Origin: Phycisphaerales bacterium
GTDB taxonomy: Bacteria > Planctomycetota > Phycisphaerae > Phycisphaerales > UBA1924
Length of the DNA stretch: 64,000 nucleotides
Direction of reading: 5' to 3'
NCBI GenBank assembly: GCA_020849105.1
Contig: JADLGW010000030.1
Span: forward strand, 98,287 to 162,286
The position numbers were made by a program, and so were the translations under genes. The notes below the pieces were generated by a model. That model searched no databases and was not told where the DNA came from. It saw only the letters and a list, made by a program, of their open reading frames with translations. Positions 57,377 through 64,000 of the stretch are shown here, piece after piece; within the stretch, counting starts at the first letter, position 1, and the number at the start of each line of letters is the position of its first letter.

Positions 57377-58696
57377 CTATTTCCCGATGCAGAACGACGC
57401 GAAGACGCGCCCCAGCACCCGGTCCGGGTCGATGCGCCCGGCCAGTTCCCCCAGGGCATCCAGCGCGGCGCGCAGTTCCCCCGCGATGACTTCCGCCCCC
57501 GCATCGTCGAGAGCGAGCAGCCGGGCCCCGTCCAGGTGAGCGGCGGCACGGTCCATGGCCTCCCGGTGCCTCGGCAGGAGCGCCGCAAGCCCGCGGGCCC
57601 GGTGCGACGTCGCCAGGCAAGCGATCTGTCGGCGCAGTTCCGGCAGGTTCCAGCCGTCCAGGGCGCAGACCGGCAGCCCCGTCGATTCCGGCGGGGCCAC
57701 CCGGTCCGCCTTGGTCCGCACCCGCAGTTCGGCCTGTGCCGCGACCGGCAGCGGCGCAAAGCGGCCCAGGGGGTCGCAATAAACCACGAGGTCCGCGCCC
57801 GCGAGCGCCGCGCGGGCGGCGTGCTGCGCGGCCGCGTGGATGGCGCCCCCGCCGTCATCGATCCCCGGCGTGTCGGTGAGCAGGACGGCGGACCCCCCGG
57901 GGATCACACCCGTCAGGTCCAGGACCTCCTCCAGCGCATCCCTGGTTGTACCTGGCTGGTCCGACACCACGGCCCGGCTCCGCCCCAGCAGCGCGTTGGC
58001 CAGCGTGGACTTCCCGGCGTTCGGGGCGCCGGCCAGGATCACCCGCGGGAGGGACGCCGCCTCCGCCTCGCGGGCGCGCCGCGAACCCGCGAAACTGGCA
58101 AGATCGTCCAGCAACCGCTCGACCCGGCGGGCCAGGTCGGAGGTGGAGACTCCTGTCACATCCTCCTGGTCGCTGAAGTCGATCCCGGCCTCGACAAGGG
58201 CCAGCAGCGTGGCGGCCTCCTCAATCCAGTCGCGGTACCGCTTCCCGGCTTCGCCGCCGAGCAGGTCGGCCGCGGAGGCCCGCTCGTCCTCCCCCTGTGC
58301 CGCGATCAAGGCCGCGACCCCCTCGGCCTGCTCCAGCGTCATGCGTCCCGCCAGGTAGGCTCGGGCCGTGAACTCCCCCGGTGCCGCCAGGCGGGCCCCG
58401 GGCAGGCCGGCGAGCATCCGCAGCACGCGATCCAGGAGCAGCGGGCTCCCAGGAAGCACGAGTTCGGCCGATTCCTCACCGGTGTAGGACCGCCTGGCCG
58501 CTTGCGCCAGGAGCAGCGCCGGCAACCCCGATGGGCCGAACCTGAGCCGTGCGGCCCGGCAGCCCCGCTGGGTGACCGCGGTATCGAGCACGCCGGAGAG
58601 CATCGCCCAGGCACCCGGCCCTGAGAGCCGGATCACCGCCCGGGCCGCCCAACCCGGCGGGGAGGCGACGGCCACGATGATGTCGCCCAGCCTCAT
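57377..58696 (-). CDS. mnmE: tRNA modification GTPase MnmE
   Basis: GTPase partner of MnmG in U34 modification of tRNA. The N-terminal formyl-THF-binding domain starts MRLGDIIVAVASPPG; the G domain is inserted near residues 210-350 (AGAPNAGKSTLANALLG, DTPGIDDGG, RTKADRV); the C terminus is the invariant CIGK. Length 439 is normal. The G4 motif is RTKAD in place of NKxD. ATG 58696 overlaps the uppP stop by four bases (ATGA), so the two are cotranscribed; no functional link is known. mnmG lies 20 kb away at 35946. Confidence 0.95.
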   Translation of the reverse strand: MRLGDIIVAVASPPGWAARAVIRLSGPGAWAMLSGVLDTAVTQRGCRAARLRFGPSGLPALLLAQAARRSYTGEESAELVLPGSPLLLDRVLRMLAGLPGARLAAPGEFTARAYLAGRMTLEQAEGVAALIAAQGEDERASAADLLGGEAGKRYRDWIEEAATLLALVEAGIDFSDQEDVTGVSTSDLARRVERLLDDLASFAGSRRAREAEAASLPRVILAGAPNAGKSTLANALLGRSRAVVSDQPGTTRDALEEVLDLTGVIPGGSAVLLTDTPGIDDGGGAIHAAAQHAARAALAGADLVVYCDPLGRFAPLPVAAQAELRVRTKADRVAPPESTGLPVCALDGWNLPELRRQIACLATSHRARGLAALLPRHREAMDRAAAHLDGARLLALDDAGAEVIAGELRAALDALGELAGRIDPDRVLGRVFASFCIGK

Positions 58697-59610
58697 GGGA
58701 CGGATTGTTGGGCCCACAGGGGCATCGCGACCGCGCCCAGCCACCACGCGAAGAACAGGCCCCCGGCCAGCGCCAGGCGGTACCACGCGAACGGCGCGAG
58801 CCCGCGCCGCCCCAGGAACCCGACGAGCCACCGCACCGCGAACGCCGCAGACACCGCCGCGACCACGATGCCGATCACCGCCGGCCCGACGCCCAGGACC
58901 TCGAACAGGTTGGGCCTCCCCGCGGCGTGCGATTCCTTCAGGTCTTTGTAGAGCGAGTAGAGCGTGGCCGCCCCGAGCGTCGGGAGTCCGAGCAGGAAAC
59001 TGAACTCCGCGGCCCGCCCGGGCGGGAGCCCGATGAAGTACCCGCCGGTGATCGTCATCATCGCGCGGCTCGTGCCGGGCAGCAGGGCGAAGCACTGGAG
59101 CACGCCGACGAGGAACGCCTGCATCGGCGTCACCGTCAAGGGATCCCGTGTTCCGTGTCCTGCATCCGGTGCCGCTGCCCCGGTCTCTCGCTGTCGTGCC
59201 TTCTCGCTCCACTTCTCCACGAGCCACATGTACACCGCCCCCGCCGCCAGGGCGATCATGACCGGGCCGGCGAAGAACAGGCGGGCCTTGATCCAGTCGC
59301 CCAGGAGCAGCCCCAGCAGGGCCGACGGGATGAAGGCGATCAGCAGGGCGACCGCCAGCCGCAGCCCCGCCGGGTCGCGCCCGAGGAGGCCCCGGAGCAT
59401 CTGGACGATGCGCGGCCAGTAGAGCCCGGCGACCGCCAGGATCGCCCCGCCCTGGATCACGATCTCGAAGGCGTCGACCGCCGGCTTCATCCCCGGCCCG
59501 TCCAGCCCCAGGAGGGCCGACGCCAGGACCAGGTGCCCGGTTGAACTGACGGGCAGGAACTCGGTGATCCCCTCGACCAGCCCGAGGATGACGGCGTGCC
59601 AGGCTTCCAT
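58693..59610 (-). CDS. uppP: Undecaprenyl-diphosphatase UppP (BacA type)
   Basis: Membrane enzyme that recycles undecaprenyl pyrophosphate for peptidoglycan and polysaccharide synthesis. Both catalytic motifs are present: EGITEFLPVSSTGHL near the N terminus and LLPGTSRAMMTITGGYF in the second half. Around eight membrane helices; 305 aa, slightly longer than usual because of a polar loop near residue 135-155 (WSEKARQRETGAAAPDAGHG). ATG 59610 is chosen for AAGGAAGG upstream. It supplies the lipid carrier used by the WcaJ-type transferase, a link by pathway only. Confidence 0.95.
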   Translation of the reverse strand: MEAWHAVILGLVEGITEFLPVSSTGHLVLASALLGLDGPGMKPAVDAFEIVIQGGAILAVAGLYWPRIVQMLRGLLGRDPAGLRLAVALLIAFIPSALLGLLLGDWIKARLFFAGPVMIALAAGAVYMWLVEKWSEKARQRETGAAAPDAGHGTRDPLTVTPMQAFLVGVLQCFALLPGTSRAMMTITGGYFIGLPPGRAAEFSFLLGLPTLGAATLYSLYKDLKESHAAGRPNLFEVLGVGPAVIGIVVAAVSAAFAVRWLVGFLGRRGLAPFAWYRLALAGGLFFAWWLGAVAMPLWAQQSVP

Positions 59611-59648
59611 GAGGACCTTCCTTCGGCGATGGGTGTTGCGGGGCACGA

Positions 59649-59654
59649 TACAAT
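59649..59654 (+). promoter_or_regulatory. Leaderless -10 box of mntA-hepT
   Basis: TACAAT ends 5 nt before ATG 59660 (spacer GCTGC). It sits only 40 nt from the divergent uppP start. Confidence 0.5.
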
Positions 59655-59659
59655 GCTGC

Positions 59660-59968
59660 ATGGACCCCGGCGTTCCACGCGTGACCTACGACCCCGCCCG
59701 CCTGCGCGAACTGTGTACGCGCCGTCGAATCCGATCTATCCGCGTGTTCGGGTCGGTGTTGCGTGCGGACTTCGGCCCCGCGAGCGACCTGGACCTGCTC
59801 CTGGAGTTTGAGCCGGGGGTGGACCCGGACCTGTTCGAACTCGGCGGGATGCAGCAGGAACTCTCCGCGCTCTTTGGCCGCACGGTTGACCTCAATACGC
59901 CGGATATGTTCAGCCCTGCAAAACTCGGCCGTGTCCTGGCCAACTCGGCGCTGGGCTATGCCGCCTGA
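59660..59968 (+). CDS. mntA: MntA-like minimal nucleotidyltransferase antitoxin
   Basis: Member of the polymerase-beta-like minimal nucleotidyltransferases, 102 aa. The catalytic signature is RVFGSVLRADFGPASDLDLL, with the GS motif and the DLD metal-binding pair. In characterised MntA-HepT modules this enzyme neutralises the HEPN toxin by adding AMP to a Tyr of its active-site motif. ATG 59660 follows a -10 box directly; the toxin gene begins 11 nt before this one ends. Antitoxin role is inferred from family and order. Confidence 0.88.
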   Translation: MDPGVPRVTYDPARLRELCTRRRIRSIRVFGSVLRADFGPASDLDLLLEFEPGVDPDLFELGGMQQELSALFGRTVDLNTPDMFSPAKLGRVLANSALGYAA

Positions 59969-60308
59969 CGAGGACCGTGCTCGTGCGGAGCACATGCTGC
60001 ACCTGTCGCGCGAAGCGATCACAATGTTCGGTCCTCTCGAAGAACAGGAGTTCATGGCCAGCGGCCTGCATCAAACTTCATTCGCGTGGCACCTTCAGGC
60101 GATCGGTGAAGCGGCGGCCCGCATCAGCGATGAATACCGAGGTCGATTCCCGGATGTGCCGTGGGGCAAGGTCGTCGGAACTCGCCACGTCCTGTCGCAC
60201 GAATACGACCGCCTCGCGCCGTCGAAACTCTGGCGTGTCGTTCGCCTCCACTTGGCGCCCCTGATCGACGCGCTGCAAGCCGGACTTGCCACTGAGAAGG
60301 GCCCGTGA
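59958..60308 (+). CDS. hepT: HepT-like HEPN-domain toxin (DUF86)
   Basis: Predicted RNase of the HEPN superfamily, 116 aa, all-helical. The active-site motif RX4HXY is intact: RHVLSHEY within GTRHVLSHEYDRL. The Tyr is the residue adenylylated by MntA in studied systems. It overlaps mntA by 11 nt in another frame, ATG 59958. Downstream the SpoU methyltransferase gene starts on the next base after the stop codon, so all three may be cotranslated. Composition is less GC-extreme than flanking genes, in line with mobile origin. Confidence 0.88.
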   Translation: MPPDEDRARAEHMLHLSREAITMFGPLEEQEFMASGLHQTSFAWHLQAIGEAAARISDEYRGRFPDVPWGKVVGTRHVLSHEYDRLAPSKLWRVVRLHLAPLIDALQAGLATEKGP

Positions 60309-61121
60309 ATGCAGGCCGCCGCGCGCGATGACGCTCGGGTTACAGACTCGGGTGATCCGCGGGTTGCCGATTACGCCGACCTGCGGGGCGAGGGGGCGCA
60401 CCCGGACCGCGGCCTGGCGCGGCGCGGGCTGCTGATGGCCGAGGGGGATCTGGTGGTGCGGCAACTCCTGCGCTCGCGGTACCGCGTGCGCTCGGTGCTC
60501 GGCACGCCGCGGCGGCTGGGGGCACTCGCCGATGCGCTCGTCGCCCTCAACGCCCCGATCTACGAGGCCGAGCGGGGCGTGATGAACGAACTGGTCGGCT
60601 TCGACATCCACCGCGGGGTGCTCGCCGCGGCGGACCGGGGCGAGCCGGCATCGCTCGGTACCGTGCTTCAGTCGGCCCGGTCGCTGGTGGTGCTGGAGGA
60701 CCTTGCAAACCACGACAACATGGGGGGCATTTTCCGCAACGTAGCGGCGCTCGCGCCGGGCGGTGCGGTGGTCCTCAGCCCCGGGTGCTGCGACCCGCTC
60801 TATCGCAAGGCGATACGAGTTTCACTCGGACATGCCCTGCATGTGCCGTTCGCTCGGGCTCTGGACTGGCCCGCCGACCTCATCCGGATCGCGGCCGCGG
60901 GGTTCACCACCATCGGGCTGGCCCCCGGCCCGGGGTGCGAAGACATCGGGCGGGTGCGGGCCGCCCGGCCCGCCCTGCTTCTGGGGGCCGAGGGCCCGGG
61001 CCTGACCCGGGTGACGATGGGATGCGTCCAGCGGCGGGTGACGATCCCCATGCCCGGCGGGGCCGACTCCCTGAACGTGAGCGTGGCGTGCGGGATCGCC
61101 CTGCACCGGTGCCCGGCGTGA
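60309..61121 (+). CDS. TrmH/SpoU-family RNA 2'-O-methyltransferase
   Basis: SPOUT methyltransferase that methylates ribose 2'-OH of rRNA or tRNA. After a substrate-binding N-terminal domain (about 1-115) the catalytic domain shows the three SpoU motifs: LANHDNMGGIFRNVAALA, LLLGAEGPGL and IPMPGGADSLNVSVACGIAL. Length 270. The substrate (23S rRNA G2251-type or another) cannot be decided. ATG 60309 follows directly on the hepT stop codon. Confidence 0.92.
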   Translation: MQAAARDDARVTDSGDPRVADYADLRGEGAHPDRGLARRGLLMAEGDLVVRQLLRSRYRVRSVLGTPRRLGALADALVALNAPIYEAERGVMNELVGFDIHRGVLAAADRGEPASLGTVLQSARSLVVLEDLANHDNMGGIFRNVAALAPGGAVVLSPGCCDPLYRKAIRVSLGHALHVPFARALDWPADLIRIAAAGFTTIGLAPGPGCEDIGRVRAARPALLLGAEGPGLTRVTMGCVQRRVTIPMPGGADSLNVSVACGIALHRCPA

Positions 61122-61130
61122 GCGGCCAAC

Positions 61131-61175
61131 TCACGGGCACCCAAGGGCGAACTTCGTGGTGAAGCAGCCACACAG
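61131..61175 (-). pseudogene. Remnant of a GC-type dockerin tail
   Basis: On the minus strand 12 residues GCFTTKFALGCP plus a stop codon are encoded exactly as at the ends of the genes at 21221 and 39611. Upstream in that frame there is no second loop, no DCNGDG motif and no extended gene. It is read as the 3' end of a lost surface-protein gene or of an inserted module. Confidence 0.65.
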
Positions 61176-61308
61176 GATGACGATCCGTACGTCGAAACCG
61201 AGTGGCCGTGGTGAGCCAACGGGCGGTTCGGGGAACCGCCGAGCATCGGGGAGCGTCTAAAGTAGGGGGAGCCTGTCCCCTGTATCCCGTTCCGTCCCCG
61301 GAGGTTTC

Positions 61309-62613
61309 ATGCGCCGGCGTACTTCCCTGACCGTCCTCGCCGTCTCCCTGTTCGCGGTATCGCCCCTGACGGCCGACGTGATCCGCGAGGGCACCGGAAG
61401 CCGCCGCGACCAACTGAACGCGATGGAACTGGCGAAGTTCCCGGCGTCGGCGTGGGCGGGGCTGGCCGACTGGAGCGGTGGTCCGGCCCTGACGCCGGAG
61501 TCGATGAGCGTCAAGCCGGTGCTGATCGTCACCTGGGCCAGTTGGTATCCGGTCTCCATCAATCAGGGGCTGAAACCAGCCCAGGAGATGGCCGCGAAAT
61601 ACGCCGACAAGGGCCTGGTCGTCGTCGGGATTCACCACGACCAGGGCTGGGACAAGGCCGCGGCGGCGGCCGCCCAGGCTGGGGCAAAGTTCGCAATCGC
61701 CCGCGACGTCGGCGGGGCCTTCCGCACCGCCCTGAAGGTGGACCAGGACCCGGACTTCTATGTGATCGATCGTTCGGGCAACCTCCGCTTTGCCGACATC
61801 GCGACGGCGTCGCTGGAGGAGGCCGTGAAGACCGTCGTCAGCGAGTCCGCCCAGGATGCTGCCGATGCGCCCAAGTTTCTGAGCGACCGGGAGGCCAGGG
61901 CCCGGGCGGACGCCCTTCGCCAGCAGGCGATCCGGTCCGAGATTGAACTGGGGTCTCTCCCCGACGTGCCGCCGGGCTTTACGCCGCCGCCGGCCGAGGC
62001 GTACGAGGCCATCGGCGTTCATTGGCCGCGGATCCCGGAAGAGTGGGGGAAGAAGGTCGGGCTCCTGGATCAGACGACCGGCAAGTTCACGCCGACGACG
62101 CTGGCGGTGTCCCCGAGCGGGTGGCAGCCCAAGATGCCGATCTTTGACGGGCGGGCCGTGGTGGTGTACCTGTGGAACCCGCAGATGCCGGACACGTTCC
62201 GGGCGTTTGACGTGATGGACCGGCTCCAGCAGAAGTATGTGCGCGACCTGGTCGTGGTCGGGGCGTACACGCCGCTGGCCGTTCTCCAGAACAACAGCGG
62301 CTACGGGCAGCCGCAGGACAGCGAGGAGGAGCAGGCCAAGCGGCTGAACAACTTCATCCGGAGCCGCACGTTCCGGCACACCCTGGCCGCCGACTTCGGC
62401 GCCAGCGTGCTCAACTCGCTCCCACAGGGGGCGCGCACGGACATGCCGGTCCCGCTCGGGGTCATCGCCAGTTCCGAGGGGACGATCCGCTACATCGGGT
62501 CGGCCGACGACCCCAACTTCGAGGCGCAGGTCGCGTCCATCCTCGCGGTGGACCCGGGTGTGCGGGCCCGCCGGGCCGCGGACGAGAAGTTCATCGGCGA
62601 GCGGCAGAAGTAA
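61309..62613 (+). CDS. Exported thioredoxin-fold protein lacking the CXXC motif
   Basis: Signal peptide (LTVLAVSLFAVSPLTAD) and two thioredoxin/TlpA-like halves. In the first half the strand and active-site loop read VLIVTWASWYPVS, where redoxins have WCxxC: both Cys are lost; the following AQEMAAKYADKGLVVVGIHH and PDFYVIDRSGNLRF fit TlpA-type domains. The second half (about 280-420) repeats the pattern: AVVVYLWNPQMPDTF and later PLGVIASSEGTIRYIG. There is no Cys in the mature protein, so redox activity is excluded; a binding or structural role is likely. ATG 61309 has GGAGG at good spacing. Confidence 0.72.
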   Translation: MRRRTSLTVLAVSLFAVSPLTADVIREGTGSRRDQLNAMELAKFPASAWAGLADWSGGPALTPESMSVKPVLIVTWASWYPVSINQGLKPAQEMAAKYADKGLVVVGIHHDQGWDKAAAAAAQAGAKFAIARDVGGAFRTALKVDQDPDFYVIDRSGNLRFADIATASLEEAVKTVVSESAQDAADAPKFLSDREARARADALRQQAIRSEIELGSLPDVPPGFTPPPAEAYEAIGVHWPRIPEEWGKKVGLLDQTTGKFTPTTLAVSPSGWQPKMPIFDGRAVVVYLWNPQMPDTFRAFDVMDRLQQKYVRDLVVVGAYTPLAVLQNNSGYGQPQDSEEEQAKRLNNFIRSRTFRHTLAADFGASVLNSLPQGARTDMPVPLGVIASSEGTIRYIGSADDPNFEAQVASILAVDPGVRARRAADEKFIGERQK

Positions 62614-62628
62614 CGCCAGGAGCCGGGA

Positions 62629-63156
62629 GTGAGGGGTCAGGAAAGCCCGCTCCTGCACGTCGTCCTGCACGAGCCGGAGATCCCCAACAACACGGGAAAC
62701 ATCGGCCGGACGTGCGTGGCGACGGGCTGCCGCCTGCACCTGGTCCACCCGCTGGGCTTCGAGACGAGCGAAAAGGCCTGCCGGCGCGCCGGGCTCGACT
62801 ACTGGCCGCGGCTGGACGTGGCCGAGCACGCGGACTGGGCGGCGTACGAGCGCGACGCGGCCCCGGGGCGCGTGTGGCTGTTCAGCACGAAGAGCCGCCG
62901 GTCCTACTTTGACGCCGACTTCCGCCGCGGCGACCACCTGGTCTTCGGGAAGGAGACGGCCGGGCTGCCGGCGGGGCTGCTGGAGCGGCACGCGGGGCGG
63001 GTGCTGGTCATGCCGATGGTCCCGGGGGAGCGCTCGCTGAACGTGGCGACGGCGGTGTGCGCGGCGGTGTACGAGGGCGTGCGGCAGATGCTGGCGCGTG
63101 GCGAAATGGAGTGCGACAGGGCTGGGCGACTTACCGGCGCCGGCGAGTGCCGGTGA
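62629..63156 (+). CDS. trmL: tRNA (cytidine(34)-2'-O)-methyltransferase TrmL
   Basis: SPOUT enzyme that methylates the wobble base ribose of tRNA-Leu species. Signatures in order: VVLHEPEIPNNTGNIGRTC, VHPLGFETSEKACRRAGLDY, LVFGKETAGLP and ERSLNVATAVCAAVYEG, the knot region that binds AdoMet. Length 175 against the usual 150-165; GTG 62629 is chosen for AGGAG upstream. Its 3' end overlaps the convergent, damaged PEP-CTERM gene by 26 nt. Confidence 0.95.
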   Translation: MRGQESPLLHVVLHEPEIPNNTGNIGRTCVATGCRLHLVHPLGFETSEKACRRAGLDYWPRLDVAEHADWAAYERDAAPGRVWLFSTKSRRSYFDADFRRGDHLVFGKETAGLPAGLLERHAGRVLVMPMVPGERSLNVATAVCAAVYEGVRQMLARGEMECDRAGRLTGAGECR

Positions 63157-63756
63157 GCATTGCGCCGGCGAGCGCGACGATCACCGCCGGGGCGGGCACG
63201 ACTTGGAATGAGGCTCCCCCCTCGATCGGAATCCAATCATCGCCTTCCGGGAATGTCGACCCTATGTCCAGCGCGATTGTCGGCAACGCAGTAGACAGCG
63301 TGCGGAGGCTGATTGTTCGCTGGTCATAGGTGAGTGGTGTCCACACAGCCGACCATAGCAGGATAGGGTTCGCCTTCGTTACGATACTCATAAACTGAAA
63401 CGCATCGATTCCGACCACTGAGCCGTCCGGGCGCGCGTCGCCCGGCCACCCGAAAAGGAGCGGATTGACGGACATATTCGAGTACTCGCCGGTGTGGGCA
63501 TTGAGGTCATTCAGGACATCGAACTGGGCAGCGCCGAAACCACATACCTGACCAAGCTGTCCTGTGCCACCGTTGGTATTCCATGGCACCCACGCGCCAA
63601 CCCCCGGCTCGAAGTGCGCGTAGACGCGGATGCCCTGACCTGCCCCGGCTGGAGGACCGCGTGGTCGAACTCGAAGGAGAACGTCACGGTCTCCTGCGCG
63701 AGCGCGGAGGGAGCGGAGATCAGGGCGACGGATGCCAGCGTAAGAACGGAACGCAT
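63131..63756 (-). pseudogene. PEP-CTERM-like secreted protein, frameshifted
   Basis: The reading frame starts with a good signal peptide (MRSVLTLASVALISAPSALA) at ATG 63756, preceded by GGAGAGAG, and continues QETVTFSFEFDHAVLQPGQ. Near 63634-63643 the sense moves to another frame, where GIRVYAHFEPGVGAWVPWN leads into NGGTGQLGQVCGFGAAQFD and on to a C terminus VPAPAVIVALAGAMLTG and RRRR, a typical PEP-CTERM-like sorting tail with an Arg cluster. Both parts fit one protein of about 208 residues, so a single-base indel, real or sequencing error, is the simplest reading. Confidence 0.7.
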
Positions 63757-63773
63757 GGGCTCTCTCCTCCTCG

Positions 63774-64000
63774 TCACGGTCCGGTCAAGTCAGTCTGGAT
63801 CGCGCTGACGTCCTGCGTGTTCAGGACGCCGTCGGATTTGTAATCCGCCTGGGGCAATCCCGCCGCGTAGAGCCCGGTGAAGGCGGCGAAGTCCATGGCG
63901 GTCACAAGCCCGTCACCATCGACGTCAAGGCCGCAGTTCAGAGTTCGGCGTGAAATCCAGGTGTCCCAGAGGTCTGCCGGGCTTGTTGTACCTTGCGGCA
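63774..64000 (-). CDS. C-terminal part of a dockerin type I protein (5' end outside window)
   Basis: Open on the minus strand from the window edge to TGA at 63774. The 74 visible residues carry two Ca-binding dockerin-like loops, DVDGDGLVTAMDFAAFTG and YKSDGVLNTQDVSAIQTD, ending DLTGP. This is a different dockerin subtype from the FALGCP tails elsewhere in the window (no Cys after the loop, shorter end). The rest of the protein lies outside the window. It precedes the damaged PEP-CTERM gene on the same strand by 18 nt. Confidence 0.75.
   Translation of the reverse strand, partial: PQGTTSPADLWDTWISRRTLNCGLDVDGDGLVTAMDFAAFTGLYAAGLPQADYKSDGVLNTQDVSAIQTDLTGP

Overview
The window is high-GC DNA with dense genes on both strands. 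It looks like a chromosomal segment of a planctomycete, most likely class Phycisphaerae. Pointers are several secreted proteins ending in paired Ca-binding dockerin-like loops of the form DCNGDGxLNLADFGCF...FALGCP (the GC-type dockerin known from Phycisphaerae), a PEP-CTERM-like protein, six large single-domain prepilin-like proteins, small CPxC...CPEC zinc-ribbon membrane proteins, and a Gram-negative cell plan (BamA, YidC, lipoproteins, UppP). There is no sign of prophage, plasmid, CRISPR, rRNA or tRNA.

Layout. 1-8.4 kb: gyrB (5' end outside the window), plsY-tmk, gltX, a soluble WbpM-like nucleotide-sugar dehydratase, a MoxR ATPase. 8.5-21 kb: a lipoprotein, a STAS protein, TerC, Der, the ResB-CcsA cytochrome c assembly pair, YidC, a phosphoesterase. 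21-36 kb: accessory and surface region with a secreted HEXXH protease, a sugar epimerase, three tandem prepilin-like genes, a dockerin protein, DnaJ-like chaperone, an undecaprenyl-phosphate sugar transferase and two more prepilin-like genes. 36-48 kb: mnmG and a Kef-type antiporter, a small dockerin protein, tyrS, a lone nuoA, DUF2752, two lipoproteins and a glycosyltransferase-like gene. 48-56 kb: ECF sigma/anti-sigma pair, a sixth prepilin-like gene, cyclophilin, lpdA, bamA. 56-64 kb: lone GspE N-domain protein, mnmE-uppP, a MntA-HepT toxin-antitoxin pair, SpoU and TrmL methyltransferases, and two broken or partial surface-protein genes.

Common themes. (1) Housekeeping proteins carry short in-frame insertions encoded by palindromic DNA elements: gltX, mnmG (two), tyrS, the WbpM-like gene, resB and ccsA. 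One of these elements recurs nearly intact in gltX and mnmG, another in tyrS and in the adjacent intergenic space. They resemble in principle the Rickettsia palindromic elements. (2) At least fourteen genes have a TANNNT -10-like hexamer only 5-12 nt before the start codon and no Shine-Dalgarno sequence, which implies leaderless mRNAs. The prepilin, lipoprotein and secreted-protein genes instead have a leader of 20-60 nt with GGAGG-type sites. (3) Surface modules (prepilin-like paralogs, dockerin tails) are duplicated, partly homogenised and partly decaying.

Working together: WbpM-like enzyme, epimerase, WcaJ-type transferase, glycosyltransferase-like protein and UppP fit lipid-linked surface polysaccharide synthesis; MnmE and MnmG form the U34 tRNA-modification pair although 20 kb apart; GltX, TyrS, TrmL and SpoU add to a translation theme; BamA, YidC, ResB/CcsA and the lipoproteins serve envelope biogenesis.
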